Shown piece by piece: positions 43,791 through 54,745 of a DNA stretch of 64,000 nt. The number at the start of each line of letters is the position of its first letter. Position 1 is the first letter of the stretch. The position numbers were made by a program, and so were the translations under genes. The notes beneath the pieces are model-generated. The model worked only from the letters and a program-made list of their open reading frames with translations, ran no database searches and had not been told where the DNA came from. Source of the stretch: Lophium mytilinum (lineage: Eukaryota; Ascomycota; Dothideomycetes; Mytilinidiales; Mytilinidiaceae); assembly GCA_010093605.1 (NCBI GenBank), contig MU004195.1:1670400-1734399 (forward strand). The letters run 5' to 3'.

Positions 43791-45616
43791 GGTTACGGGC
43801 TTCAATGTGCGCGCGAATGCTGGCAGCAGAGAGACTAAAGTACAAGCAACCAAGTAAACTAAAAGCTATCCATGCTCAAGCAGTGCAGCAATAAGACGCA
43901 CTTCCCATCCTTGCCCTGAAGTTTGCCAAGGCCTTGACCAACGAAGTCTTGGAGACAGGTGGGGTTGTGGGGCGGATGCAGCTCCTGTACAAGCATGCGG
44001 AAGGGATGTTAGCACTTCCGCAGCGAATGTAACTGCTCAAGCGGTGCAGATCTTCCTTCCGAGGGGTAGCACGTATGTGACCAGCTTTCCTTTATCACAG
44101 TGCTGTGGTTGGTTCCTATGAGACCGGCGACCTCCCAGAAGAGCGTAAGAAGCTGGGGTCCATGTTCCGAGGGCGCGTCGTCGGTTTGAGACGTTGAACA
44201 GCTTTCTGGGCGCTGTCACACTGGCGACCTCTGGAGAAGCAGCACAGTCGTACCCGCACCCCCGGAGCTCCGCATAGGAAGATGCACGCTGGGCCGCCTG
44301 GACTCTGGGGCATGTCGATCACGAAAGAGGCGGCTTGGACGGTTTGCCTTGCTTGGAAGGCAAGCGGGAGGTGGAAGCAGCTCCAGGCTAAGGCTCGAAT
44401 CATGCGGCAGTGCTTCCCCGTACATTTTGTACATGGCTGCGTGGTGTTCTCCGGCAATTCCCCATACCCTTTGGCGGCAACGCGGGAGGCGAGCTCTAGA
44501 ACTAATCCTAGGCGATTCGGGTGGCACCGCTTCCCCGTCCCGTACCCGTACAGCGGGTTCGTTTCCGGCACAGCAGGGACTAGAAGCGAGCTTCAACTCA
44601 GACCCACTGTGCCACCGTGCCACCTATCTCAACCACTCTCACGCTCCAGACATTTGCGCAATCACCCGCATCCGCTCAGCATTCCTAATGACACGGCGTG
44701 GGGCAGCGATGAGGCTATCATGACAATAGACCCGAACAGCAAAAATAATGGTATCGAGAAGGGTTCGTCTAAGTCGAGCAAGGAGAGCGTAGATATAGTA
44801 AGAGAGGCAGGGCCTTTAGCAAGCCCGCAGAATACGTTGAATGTTGTTGCAAAGGCGGGGCAGAGTAGTGAAGCTTACAAACCGAGTGATCTCGTTGTAA
44901 CTCGGGAGTGGGAGGTTGTTGAAGCGAATGAGCAGAATAGAACAGAGACGAAAGATACGTATAGGTTCTAGTAATTCACAATCGCCAGGTTTTAGATCTC
45001 GTTTCGAACGGACTCACCCAGCGAAACCATTCCAGACGGCATCATTCACTCGACTAAACGCCCCAGGCCCAAATTGTCTGAAACATGGTCTCAAACCATT
45101 GCATTAGAATACATCCTGGGCCGCCCCAAACAGCGCCATCGACTTGTCAGACCGTCCCGAGATGGGAATTCCAATTCACGATTTCTGAGTATTTACATCC
45201 TCTCTCGAACAGGCTAACAGAGCGAGGCCAACTCAAACGGCGCTAGGGAAATGCCAAACGGCCCGGAAGTGCAACGTCCAATTCACGAGCTGCAGTCCTT
45301 CATATCCTGTCTGGACTCGCCTGACCTGGGGACGGCTCTGTAGACAGCGTTGGCAATCTGTCAAGCCACTCCAAGAGGGAAGCATCTCATCTAGGATCTC
45401 GAAGCTTTTACATCGGGTTCCTACCAAGATTTCCTTGCAAAGAGACTCTAGACGCCATTGTCAACGTTCTAAAATGCCATGAAGCCTCCGGAACTTGCAC
45501 GTCCCAAGAGCTAGTTCTCTCTACCCGCGCTTGCGCGATGCTCCCGAGAGCGATGAGGGATAATTCGAGGAGGGATTGAGAGGCTCAGGATACAGGCTTT
45601 GCTCACGTGCGCATAG
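43791..45616. other. intergenic region with one weak small frame
   Basis: This 1.8-kb stretch has an open frame at 44282-44971 that lacks a domain. Its last part, from an ATG at 44720, encodes a hydrophilic 83-residue segment (SKSSKESVDIVREAGPLASP) that might be a small protein. Weak echoes between 45130 and 45480 (for example CCAATTCACGA at two places) hint at old duplicated sequence. Confidence 0.3.
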
Positions 45617-46811
45617 GCTCACTCCGGCGTATTCTACTTGCTTCCACTAGGCCTTCGGGTTCAGGAGAAACTCGAACGCATGATAGACAAGCACATGCGA
45701 AGCATTGGTAAGTCTTCAATTCACGTTGTTCAGCAGTCTGGTCTAATTGAGCATAGGGGCTTCGAAACTATCATTATCTTCAATTACATCGGAAGATCTA
45801 CAGCGGCGAAGTGGGAGGTACTCCGAAAATGCAGAGGTAGTGTTCCCAGTGCAAGAAATGAACTCAGTGGTAATTATCTGGATGTAGCTTCTGCGCTTGA
45901 AAGACCGAAAAGAGTCTGGCTTTCTCCTGTCACCAACCCATGAAGAAAAAATCACCACATCAGCCGCTGGCATTGTCAAATCCTATAAAGATCTTCCCCT
46001 TCGAGTATACCAGATCTGTAAGGCATGCAGCAAACCAATCTACTTACCTTCTGCTGATGATCAACTAGCTCGAAAGTACCGAGATGAACGTCGGCCAAGG
46101 CAAGGCCTCCTTCGTGCCAAAGAGTTTCTCATGAAAGACCTTTACACTTTTGACTCTACACCCAAGATGGCTCTTGAGACCTATTCAAGTGTGAGAAAAG
46201 CATACGCAGCATTTTTTGATGAGCTGAAGATCCCATATGTCGTTGCTGATGCAGACTCCGGAGCGATGGGCGGCAATCTCAGCCACGAGTACCATTTCGT
46301 TTCTCCAATAGGGGAGGACCACGTCTGCTCTTGCAATAAGTGCCACTACGTTGCTAATGAGGAATTGGCTGAGAAAGGAATCCGAACCCAAAAAACACCC
46401 AGCAACGATCCCATCATATGGCATGGCATGAGTAAAGATAGAAACACGCTTGTTCGCGTATACATACCCAAAGCCCAACCTTTAACACAAAACGAAGGAG
46501 AGGACGCAATATCAAACCACCTCAACATCCACGCCGTGAAAGCAGCCTACCCAGACATGGACACCAGCATCGAGAATGAGGCCCTCGAACGATTCGGCGA
46601 CACAGCTCCCCACCTCGTCCGCATCTTCGACCATCCCACCCTCCTTCCTGAACAGGACGATTTCACCACCCAGCCAATAACCACGCACCCAAAAACCGCC
46701 AAACCGCTAGACCTAACCCGCATCCACACCGGCGACCCCTGCCCCCGCTGCCTAGAAGGTCTCCTAACCGTCCAACGCGCCATGGAAGCAGTTTTCTGGC
46801 AATGGAAATGA
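45617..46811 (+). pseudogene. mitochondrial-type prolyl-tRNA synthetase, truncated at both ends
   Basis: Exons 45617-45707, 45757-45836 and 45888-46811 join in frame (introns 49 and 51 bp) and encode 364 residues. AHSGVFYLLPLGLRVQEKLE and ASKLSLSSITSED start the class II fold. Motif 2 follows (KDRKESGFLLSPTHEEKITT), then YRDERRPRQGLLRAKEFLMK and the insertion domain (DSGAMGGNLSHEYHFVSPIG). Prolyl-tRNA synthetases continue with motif 3 and an anticodon-binding domain. Here the frame stops just after CPRCLEGLLTVQRAMEAVFW, where relatives continue with the GHTFxLGTRYS block. No later exon was found in the 200 bp before the next gene. The usual N-terminal segment before AHSGVF is also missing. 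I read it as a gene relic or partial duplicate, since a working copy should be essential elsewhere. Confidence 0.75.
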
Positions 46812-47023
46812 TAGATGGTATGGTAGAGAGGTTGGTTTTCTCCGCGGTGAGCATGTAATTATATTGTATTTTAGACGTGTATTTTAAGAATAGAGATGAA
46901 GAAGCTAGTGCACGATGCAAAGTGCCTGCATCCGCCGAAATTCTATACATATAGTCTGACATCTCGCCGGATGGCTAAGAAACGCCTTCGCCGTAAAAGT
47001 CTAAATCACTAGCCGCGCTCCTC

Positions 47024-48251
47024 TCATGGCTCCACCTCTGCCCTCTTCTTCAACTCGATATGCCCGTCGCCCAGGTTGCTCGGATCAGTCGACCACCTCG
47101 CATTCAGCGTGACCATGGCGGCAAAGATACGGTAGCTATCAGCATTATTCCTACTCCTCCTCGCACCATTAGTCTCGCGCTGGAGCAACAGCGTGTTCCC
47201 CTGCCCATACGCCTGGCACACAATATTCGTCAGCCTTGAGCCAACAAGGACTTCCACATATGCAAGAGCGAGGGGCACTTACGACTTGTCCGGCGTTCGT
47301 CTGCTTCAGCTTGACGTCGGTGGCTGCGTTCCCGGTTTGTCAGCTTGCTCTGGTTCCGACTGCGTCGAGAAAAGGAGGAAGAGGGCATACGTACTCTCAT
47401 ACAGTGCGTGGGTCCACTCATGCAGCAGCAGGCCGGCTGTGGGGATGAATTGGTCTAGCGGCGCTCGGGACCCGTACCGCGGCAGTGCGATGTCACGGAT
47501 CCGCAGGCGGTTTTGCCAGTACGCGGCGCAGAGCCAGATGGTGGGGGTGGTGCCGCCGGAGCCCTGTGTCATTGCGGGACTGCCGAAGGGTAACGAGAGA
47601 CGTTAGTAACGTTATCCCATTGCGAAGTTGATGAGGGGAAGGAATAGGTTTTGGCTTGGGCTTACGCTGAGAATCTGCTCTGGCAGCGCTTGTCGGATTG
47701 GCTGTTGTAGTCGCAGCGTAGCGTTGGGATGCCGCGTTTTGCGGATTGCGTTGCGGATGCTATGGCATCGTAGCGGTCTAGAGTCGATTAGGAGTTGCGC
47801 TGAGGTCGTAGCCGAAGGCTGGCAGGAGTGCTCTACCTCTGATCCATAGGTCTGAGGGGACGTTGGACTGGTTAGGGTCGGTGCCAAAGATGGCTTTGTA
47901 GTAACTGTTCCCGGCCTATGAGAGATATGTTAAAATACGAGTCTGTATCAAGACTGAGTTGGCTTTGAGCCTGGAGATGCTGCTCACTTTGACATTGTCT
48001 CGAGCTTTGGCGGCCATAGTGACCATGTCGGCAAGATCGTCGTTGAGAGCAGTCATAACGCCGCCGCAGCCTTGGAAGACGATTGGACCGGCACGAGTGT
48101 GCAATAACTTCGTATCACTGATTGATACCCCGTCGACTCGTCTGTGCTTCAGACCTGTATCAAGGCCATTCTCTTGTGGGTTTGGGATAGCAGGAAGTGC
48201 CGCTGCAAAGCTGGTTAAAAGAGAGACAAGGCTGACAAAATTTGCGAGCAT
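47024..48251 (-). CDS. secreted zinc metallopeptidase, M35/deuterolysin-like
   Basis: Six exons (48251-47988, 47915-47837, 47777-47666, 47579-47395, 47323-47283, 47212-47024) give 289 residues with all phases matched. A signal peptide (MLANFVSLVSLLTSFAAALP) and a short propeptide precede the mature domain. The zinc motif HEWTH lies at residues 205-209 in TAGLLLHEWTHALYE. Further on is NADSYRIFAAM, whose Asp could be the third ligand expected in aspzincins; that assignment is by position only. Cysteines at GCGG, LRCDYN, RCQS and WLCAAYW suggest disulfides. The enzyme should be an extracellular endopeptidase. Five small introns in under 1.3 kb is high for this window. It is divergent from the cysteine-rich secreted protein at 48839, sharing a 587-bp upstream region. 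Confidence 0.85.
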
Positions 48252-48838
48252 TTTGGAGGTGCTTAGGTAATTGGAAAATTGAGAGTCAAAGGGAGAAAGG
48301 CGAACAACTAATTTGTTACCATGATGCCAATAAAATAGACAACAGGATATATGAACAGCATCTGGGCCGAATGCCGGATACGAGATGTCAAAAGTGAAGG
48401 ACTATAAATATCTTCAGCCTCAGATATTTCTAAGCAACCGGAGTGGTTCAACATTCCTAAACGGGTCGAAGATGTGCACGTTCCGATGTTTAGTGATGAG
48501 TGCAGTCAACAGGTCAGCAATGCTGTCCTACCAAGTGGTGAGAAAAGTAATTGAAGTACTGGAGTAGGTGTTTGGAACGGTGTGGTGCGGCTGCAACGGC
48601 GCAGCTAGCGGCCCGTCCTTGCAGCTGACTGCGCCTCGACCCCACGATTTAGCCCCCCCTGCCAAATTAAACATTGTGACCATTCCGAGGCTAGCTGATC
48701 AAGCAATTTTGCGTCTGCGTTATTTATAGGCATGTCGTTACCATGATTCGACAAACGCAAAGGGGTGGTGGATGAGCATTTAAGCTCCTCTGAGTACCTC
48801 ACACCTGCCGTGTAAAATCAAACGCAGACTATCATATC
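48252..48838. promoter_or_regulatory. shared upstream region of two secreted-protein genes
   Basis: This 587-bp gap lies between divergent start codons of the metallopeptidase (minus) and the cysteine-rich protein (plus). A TATA-like TTATTTATAGG at about 48719-48729 lies some 110 bp before the plus-strand ATG. A minus-strand TATTTTATT lies near 48330, about 80 bp before the metallopeptidase ATG. Confidence 0.45.
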
Positions 48839-49695
48839 ATGCTTTCCAACGCAGTCCTCGCCGTACTTAGTGTGGTGTCTATATCGGCATATCGAATCCT
48901 CGCAGCGGACTGCTATGGTGATGTGGGTGTACATCCTGATCTAGGTCCGCGATTCAATCTTCCCCAAATTGTCTGTCTCGACGCTGATGATGTCCCCCAG
49001 TCTGGATAGAGTCCATGGCAGAAGTGCTCTGCGGCACCGACAACGAATGCAGCGCCCAAGGTGATCCTACAGAGTGCACCCTGACGATGCCAATCAGCAA
49101 TGGCGCTGCAGCTATTGGCTTCAAAAGTAGCTCTTCGCAAGACTTCTCTTCATGGTAGGTGCATCCAATTAGGATATTTTCAAGTCGAATTTGGGGTGCG
49201 CTTAAGATGATGTACTTGAGATATGAGGCCGGGAGCATGCGTGGGATGGAAAGGATGCTGACAGCACATGACAGCACTTCAGCAACGCAAAACATCATCG
49301 ACCTGTGCTTCAACACCCAGAGTGTAACGTACTCGCAATCAACGGGGGAGACGTACGGAAATTGGTCATATGGCGGGCAGTACTACCTGCTGACAATTGA
49401 TATCTCTCCTGACCACGGTTTCTCTACTGAGCCGGAAGAGGAGATCCTCGCGTGGGATCCGGAGGATATCCTCATGGATGGTAGTGGCGATACAGACCAG
49501 TGAGTTAACCTGTTGCAACTTCAGCGCGTTTTTTGAATAGAGGACTGATAGGAGTCAATTGCCAGGTACGTGTACGGACCAACGCAGTGGTGTCAGGGGT
49601 TGAGTCCTGGTGGAGAAAGTTGCATGCAGATTGATGCGGGTTGCTATATTGTCGTTCCGCAGGACAACGTTATTCCGGAGCAGATTTGCGATTAG
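48839..49695 (+). CDS. small secreted cysteine-rich protein, effector candidate
   Basis: Four exons (48839-48917, 49001-49154, 49275-49499, 49566-49695) are joined over introns with CGCTGATG and GCTGAC branch sites and AG acceptors. They total 588 nt, giving 195 residues. A signal peptide (MLSNAVLAVLSVVSISAYR) ends near ILAADC. The mature chain holds ten cysteines (for example VLCGTDNECS, TECTLTM, IIDLCFN, QWCQGLSPGGESCMQ, AGCYIVV and the last residues QICD), an even number fit for five disulfides. A Tyr/Gly-rich middle (TGETYGNWSYGGQYYLLTID) precedes an acidic loop (STEPEEEILAWDPEDILMDG). No family is recognised. Size, secretion and cysteine content match fungal effector-type proteins. The first junction is the least certain; it was chosen because it alone keeps the frame open. 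Confidence 0.65.
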
Positions 49696-52270
49696 AAGAG
49701 CGATTTGATCAATTGATTGTTTTTGTGTGGTTAGAACTAGGGCTGTGCAGGTGGCGGTGGACATGGCAAGGCTTGCAAGGAATTCGGCCCGAATGCTGAG
49801 TTGGGTTGCGGTGATAGGATGTTTCGATTGGCCTATTATCTATTCAGCGATGCGTCCTCCGCGACAACAGAAGCAACTTCCATTTCTGTTATTTCTCGTC
49901 CCATCCAGGAAGGCAAGACCAGAACGTGGCGGATTGAGCTCCTTCATCATTGGAACCCACACGCAGTACGTCGACTGAGGAGTCATATCCGGCTACTACG
50001 TCTTGTCCTGCCAGTTCCACCTAGTCACTGCACAAAGAAGCGTGTGAAATCACGACTGATACTTTTTAGGCCCTCTCCCGCAACCATATAACATGTAACA
50101 GATATCTGCACGCCGACGCTGAGACTAAGCCCGCTGTCAATGCCCTTCGATTACGATATCGCTGTAGGAAGGATCCAGAAGTACACATCACCAAACTCCC
50201 CGAGGTACAATAGAGGAAGCCATCGAGGTCCCTTCCCGAACAATCCTGCGATCAGAGGCGAAGACTTTGCCTTCTACGAGCTTGCGACTATTTCGACCAC
50301 TTCGATAACAAGAGAACTAAGCTTAGAGAGAAGAGTTCGCGGGGCCTCGGAGGTTGATATTGTTAATGATACGGTAACTACTGACATGCTATAGACGTCA
50401 CTATTAAAGAACGAGCGGGTGCTGTTGGATGTAGATAAGTGTGTGGAGGCATTGACAACAATAGCTGTATGTCAGAGCGACCTTGGGAGTTCTCCTCTGG
50501 CCACCCTCTCGACCGCTCTCCGAACAGCAGTCAGGCGCTGCTGCTTATCCCCTTGTTCATCAAGTTCCCGATTTTCCATCAAGAGCTGGGCCATCTGCGT
50601 CTTCTTGCCTTCAACAGTTCCGCCTGATCCTTAGACTTTCCAGTTCGCACATGTGTATTGGCAGAAAACATATCTATTACCAGACCCCGCATCTATTCCA
50701 TTCAATCGCTAATCCAACTGTCTGGCATGGTAGTAAAACTGGTGATATATCAAGAGAGAGTGCGCTAGTGAGGTGATTTCCTTATCAAGGACGAGCAGGC
50801 AAGCAAGTGAGTTGGATTGGTGGAGCAATATTCTTACGGGCCGGAGTTAGCCTAATGTAGGGGGATGATATGGAGTGAAAAGGGGGGTGATACGTAGCAA
50901 AAAAGGGGGTGATAATTAGGCTCGTCCATTTTAAACCTCCAAACATGTTTACTTGACATGCGTGACTACGTGACATGCTAGTTTTTCCAACCCTCTTCCG
51001 TTTTCTCGACGACTCGATGCCTTAACATTGACTAGTGCTATCCTTCCTAAAAATTCTCATTCTTGCTAGCTCTTGACCAGTATCTAAGAGGCTGCAGATA
51101 AGCAAAACTTTACAGAGCAGAGAGCGACTAAGACTCTATCTCAATCCTAAACCTTAACGTAGATGAGGTCTCCCTCTCTCTATACTACACCCCACACCTA
51201 AGTATATTCTTTCGCATCTCTGCATTCTACAAGGGCGGTCCCCTTCTGCTCCAGAATAGTCGTTACCTATTCACCATCCCCTAACAGAGCCCATGGACCG
51301 CTTTCCCTCAAGGGGGTAACAGATAGCCATCCAGGAATTCATATACTAGCCTCTTGAAGACTGTGTTACATTATCATCATTATTATTATCACCCTCCAAT
51401 ACATCACGTACACCGCCTGCAGCTCCGCGTTCTGTGACAGCAACGCGGTGTGCCAACGGCACTTCTCTCAGTGAATCGCCCATTCCTGATGTTCGAAACC
51501 AGCAACATACTCTTCAACTTCATGAGCCAAATAGAACCAGCTTCGTAACGAAGGCATACGTTGCGGCGTCGATGCACGTATCGAAGCGCATCCATGCGAC
51601 AGGTTTTGCCGGTTCACTCTCGATGATCGCGTTACTGTTTCTCATACGCATGAGGGCAGACGATCATTCATGCGAAAGGGTGGTCTCATGCGAAGTCCGA
51701 AAAACGCTTTAGACATAGCGCTCGTAGATCTTATACAGTGGCGGCTGCTCGCGAAACCAAGTCGAAAGCGCATCTTGCATGAACGGTTACGCAGACCTGA
51801 CGGAAGAAAAGAGGAAGAGCCTGGGGTGATGATTCGGAATCTTGACGGACTTTACGGACTCGAAGAATGAACTAGCACAGCTCGCTGGGTCATCGAGCTA
51901 GGACTTGCCTTTCCAAAGAATCGACAGTGCGATGCCTTCAACATAGACTTTGAGCTGAATTCAGGCAAGCAGCAAACCAGTCCAGCAGTCGGAACCAGCA
52001 CAAGTATCCCATGCAGCGTCACGGGAACCCAGCCACTGCAGTATACCAACCTGATCGCAACAGATCCAACAAACGGCGACGTAAAGAGCGGAAGAGGCAA
52101 CATCAAGGGCGGGAGGGGGCGGCAGCGAAAGAAAAGGTATTGACATCTATCTTGGAAGAGGAAGCAACGTTGTCACGCAGGCGTGGCTGATGTACACGCC
52201 GTACGTGATGTGCATGTGAGACTTAATGCATTCGTTGCCTGGCTAGCATAAGCGTGGAACCGGGACACCG
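49696..52270. other. gene-free stretch at start of subtelomere
   Basis: About 2.6 kb without a recognisable gene. Two near-identical words (AAAGGGGGTGATA-like) sit 20 bp apart at about 50880-50915. A GA-rich Arg/Lys-coding patch lies at 52010-52140. AT-rich and GC-rich patches alternate. Short frames at 49801-50091, 50140-50394 and 51434-51712 have no domain. It probably contains decayed mobile elements, but I could not identify one. Confidence 0.35.
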
Positions 52271-52920
52271 AGAGCGGCGTCGAGAAGCGGAGATATGAGG
52301 AGTCGGTGGAGAGAGGGCGGCGTCGAAAAGCGGAGATGCGGGGGCGTCGGAGGAGAGAGAGGGCCGTCCAGGAATGGAAAGATGCAGGCGTCGAGGAGTA
52401 CAAGTATGGAGGGAGGGCCCGAGAGAGATAGAGAGGGTTGTGTCGAAGGGCGGAGGGAGGGAGGCGATGAGGGAGGAAGGGTAACGTCGAGAAGCGGAAA
52501 TAGAGAGGCGCCAGACGCAGAGAGACGGATGCGTCTAGGGAGGGAGAGCGGCACCGATAAGCGGGAATCTAGAGGCGTGGAACTGCGGAAACTTACACGC
52601 GTTAGAAAACAGTGGAGCGAGACCTATGCTCGCTCAACTAAAATCCAACAATATTACTGGCTCAGAAGAAGGCGTCTAGGGGGAGAGGGAGGCGCCGAGG
52701 AACGGAAAGATATAGGCGTCGAGAAGCAGAGGTATAGAGGAATACTTTAAGAGAGAGAAAGGAGTCGAGGGCGGAGAGTTGGAGGCGTTTAGGGAATGAG
52801 GGCGGCGTCGAGAGCAAATCTGGAGGCGTTAAGAAGCGGAAAGATGTAGGCATTAAGAAGCGGAGGTATAGAGAGCCACTTTAAGGCGGAAATAAAGGCG
52901 TTAGGGGCGGAGAGTAAGAG
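52271..52920. repeat. GA-rich imperfect repeat field
   Basis: The plus strand is about three-quarters purine over 650 bp. A core resembling GGCGTCGAGAAGCGGAGA recurs about ten times (for example 52274, 52316, 52706, 52799), with spacing of roughly 40-60 bp and many substitutions. Open frames on both strands here simply reflect the bias. It could be a decayed minisatellite. Confidence 0.6.
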
Positions 52921-53041
52921 ACGTTTAAAGACATTTCACATCACAAATGCAAAAATGTATGTCGCCCCCCCGTACCCCACATTCATAGAGGCTGTAATAG
53001 AGACTAACTATGCGGCAGGAGTCATTACAGACAAATAACCT

Positions 53042-54582
53042 AGTACCCTCAATCCAATAAGAGTACTGGGGAAGAATTTGACGAGGAAGTTCAGCGAGAA
53101 TTTCCAACCATTTAAGGTTAGTGAAAACATCATACTAGTAGACATCTTACTAACCACTGCATAGAATTGCGATAGGAGCTAGGCGAAGGCGAAACCTTCG
53201 ACAGCTTCAGGGAAAAACTTAAAGCCGATATCGCAAAGGCCGACGCGTGTTACAAGCTAGAACAGACTCTCTAGGACAAGACTCATTGTCTCAGAGAGCT
53301 GCAAGCGAAGCGCATGGGTGGCAGTACCAAGCTGACCTCCATAATCCAAGACCTAAGTTCAAACATGGGAACCCCAGTAAATCCAACCTAAATAGCTTCA
53401 ACTCAAGGAACTCAATCCAAGTTGAGCACCCAAGCTCCTGCAGGCGGCTTTACCACAGCAGGATCTTACACGCTCGGAATGGCAGTGTTAAAACACTCTC
53501 CAAGCTCTCACGTTGGACCTAACAAGCCGATCTCAAACACACCCACAACCACCACGGTCAGCTCATCAGCGAGGAGCCTTAGTAGCATTCAGCTTCCCCG
53601 TGGTAGTGGTGCACTTCGCGGTGCACGCGGTAGAGGTGCTGCTAGCGCCGGGCGCGGACGAGGTAATGCTGGCGCCGGGCGCGGAAGAGGTGATGCGGGC
53701 GTTGGGCGCGGAGGAGGTAATGCTGGTGCTGGGCGTGGAGGAGGCGACGCAGGTGCCGGACGCGGCGTTGCTAGAGCTCGTGGCGGGTATAGTGCTCGTG
53801 GTGGTAGGAAGATCATCTGCCACGGATGCCATGAAGAGGGCCACATAGTGCGCAACTATCCCCAGCGTAGAAATTCGCAGGCGGATCGGCTGCTGGTGGA
53901 GCTCAGGGTGCTGTAACAGCTGCAGACCACCTGCAGATGTTGGCACTTCATCTAAAGTGCCACAGTACACTCGTGGATGGAAAGCGACGGGCAAGCTCCA
54001 CCGTTTGGAGTATACCCTCGAGGAGGATATGCACTTCCGGGAGGACTTGAACCTCTGCCACGACTACTTCAAGTGGCGGAAGGTTGTCCATACACAGGCG
54101 TCGATAGTGCACCTATGTGCATACATGCGCATTCATATGGGAAGAGGGAGAAGGACTGGATGCTGCCGGAGTTCGAGATGCGGTGGAGCGCGCTGCAGCT
54201 GCAGAGAGAGAGGATGGAGAAGAAGAAGATAGCTGCTGCGACGGTACAAGCGCGGCACACCGCCCAGGAGCACGCTGAGAAGCAGAGCGGCCGAATTCCC
54301 ACTCCTGGCACCGCCCCCAGCACCGCCTTGCAGGCCTCAATAGCGAGGTCGAGCTTTTCCACCAGCGTTGCGATGCAGACCTCGAAGGACGTCATCAACG
54401 CAGAGAAGCGGCGTGCGGAGCGGGAGGCGGAGGAGAGGGCGAAGCAGGAGGCAGAGAAGGAGACAACGGAGGAGAAGGACGAGGAGGAGGGTGTAGAGGA
54501 AGAAGAGAAGGCGGAGGAAAAGGAGGTGAAGGGCAAAGGGAAGGCGAGCCAGTCTTCCATAGTGCCACCAAGCCTCTTCTAA
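53042..54582 (+). pseudogene. decayed gag-like gene with zinc knuckle and charged coiled-coil tail
   Basis: One reading frame stays coherent from 53165 to 54582 (about 470 codons). It is interrupted by only five stops: TAG at 53173 and 53272, TAA at 53389, 53914 and 53953. None is TGA, and each is one C-to-T step from a Gln codon. A well-formed intron (GTTAGT...TACTAAC...GCATAG, 53116-53164) joins an upstream exon from about 53042 in the same phase. The parts in order are a charged helix (GETFDSFREKLKADIAKADA), a Gly/Arg repeat, a zinc-knuckle-like CHGCHEEGHIVRNYP in which Tyr replaces the last Cys, and a Pro/Gly/Tyr segment. A long Glu/Lys/Arg coiled coil (RRAEREAEERAKQEAEKE) ends the frame. 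The knuckle and layout suggest retrotransposon gag, but no pol, LTR or primer site was found. Confidence 0.6.
53645..53770 (+). repeat. 30-bp Gly/Arg-coding minisatellite
   Basis: About four tandem copies of a 30-bp unit encode the decapeptide G-R-G-[RG]-G-[ND]-A-G-[AV]-G (for example GRGRGNAGAG, GRGRGDAGVG, GRGGGNAGAG, GRGGGDAGAG). They lie inside the decayed gag-like frame and keep its phase. Confidence 0.75.
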
Positions 54583-54589
54583 GCTCCTG

Positions 54590-54745
54590 ACATCCGTCAG
54601 GGTCCCATGCTCCTGGTATCAGCCAGGATCTCATGCTCTTTATAAAAAAGACCTCACGCTCCCAATCAAACATCAACCTCCCACACTTCTACCAAAGTAG
54701 AGCCGAGACCTCACGCTCTTAGTGGTAACCAAGATCTCACAATCT
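54590..54745. repeat. short interspersed CTCA[CT]GCTC repeats
   Basis: A word of the form AGAYCTCAYGCTC recurs five times (about 54601, 54625, 54647, 54701, 54731) with spacing of 20-55 bp, just after the gag-like frame. It could be the tail of the same element. Confidence 0.45.

Noticed and set aside
44282-44971. 229-codon plus-strand frame upstream of the P450
   Set aside because: Overlapped by long minus-strand frames over most of its length and lacking any domain; only its last 83 codons remain as a weak possibility.
50785-51400. Possible solo LTR around the repeated GGGGGTGATA words
   Set aside because: No TG...CA ends, no target duplication and no second copy visible in the window.
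52243-52554. Leu/Pro/Ser-rich minus-strand frame over the GA-rich field
   Set aside because: Its composition is fully explained by the purine-rich repeat on the other strand.
53566-53994. 142-codon minus-strand frame opposite the gag-like gene
   Set aside because: Antisense of the 30-bp minisatellite; Ser/Thr/Ala bias is a by-product of the repeat.
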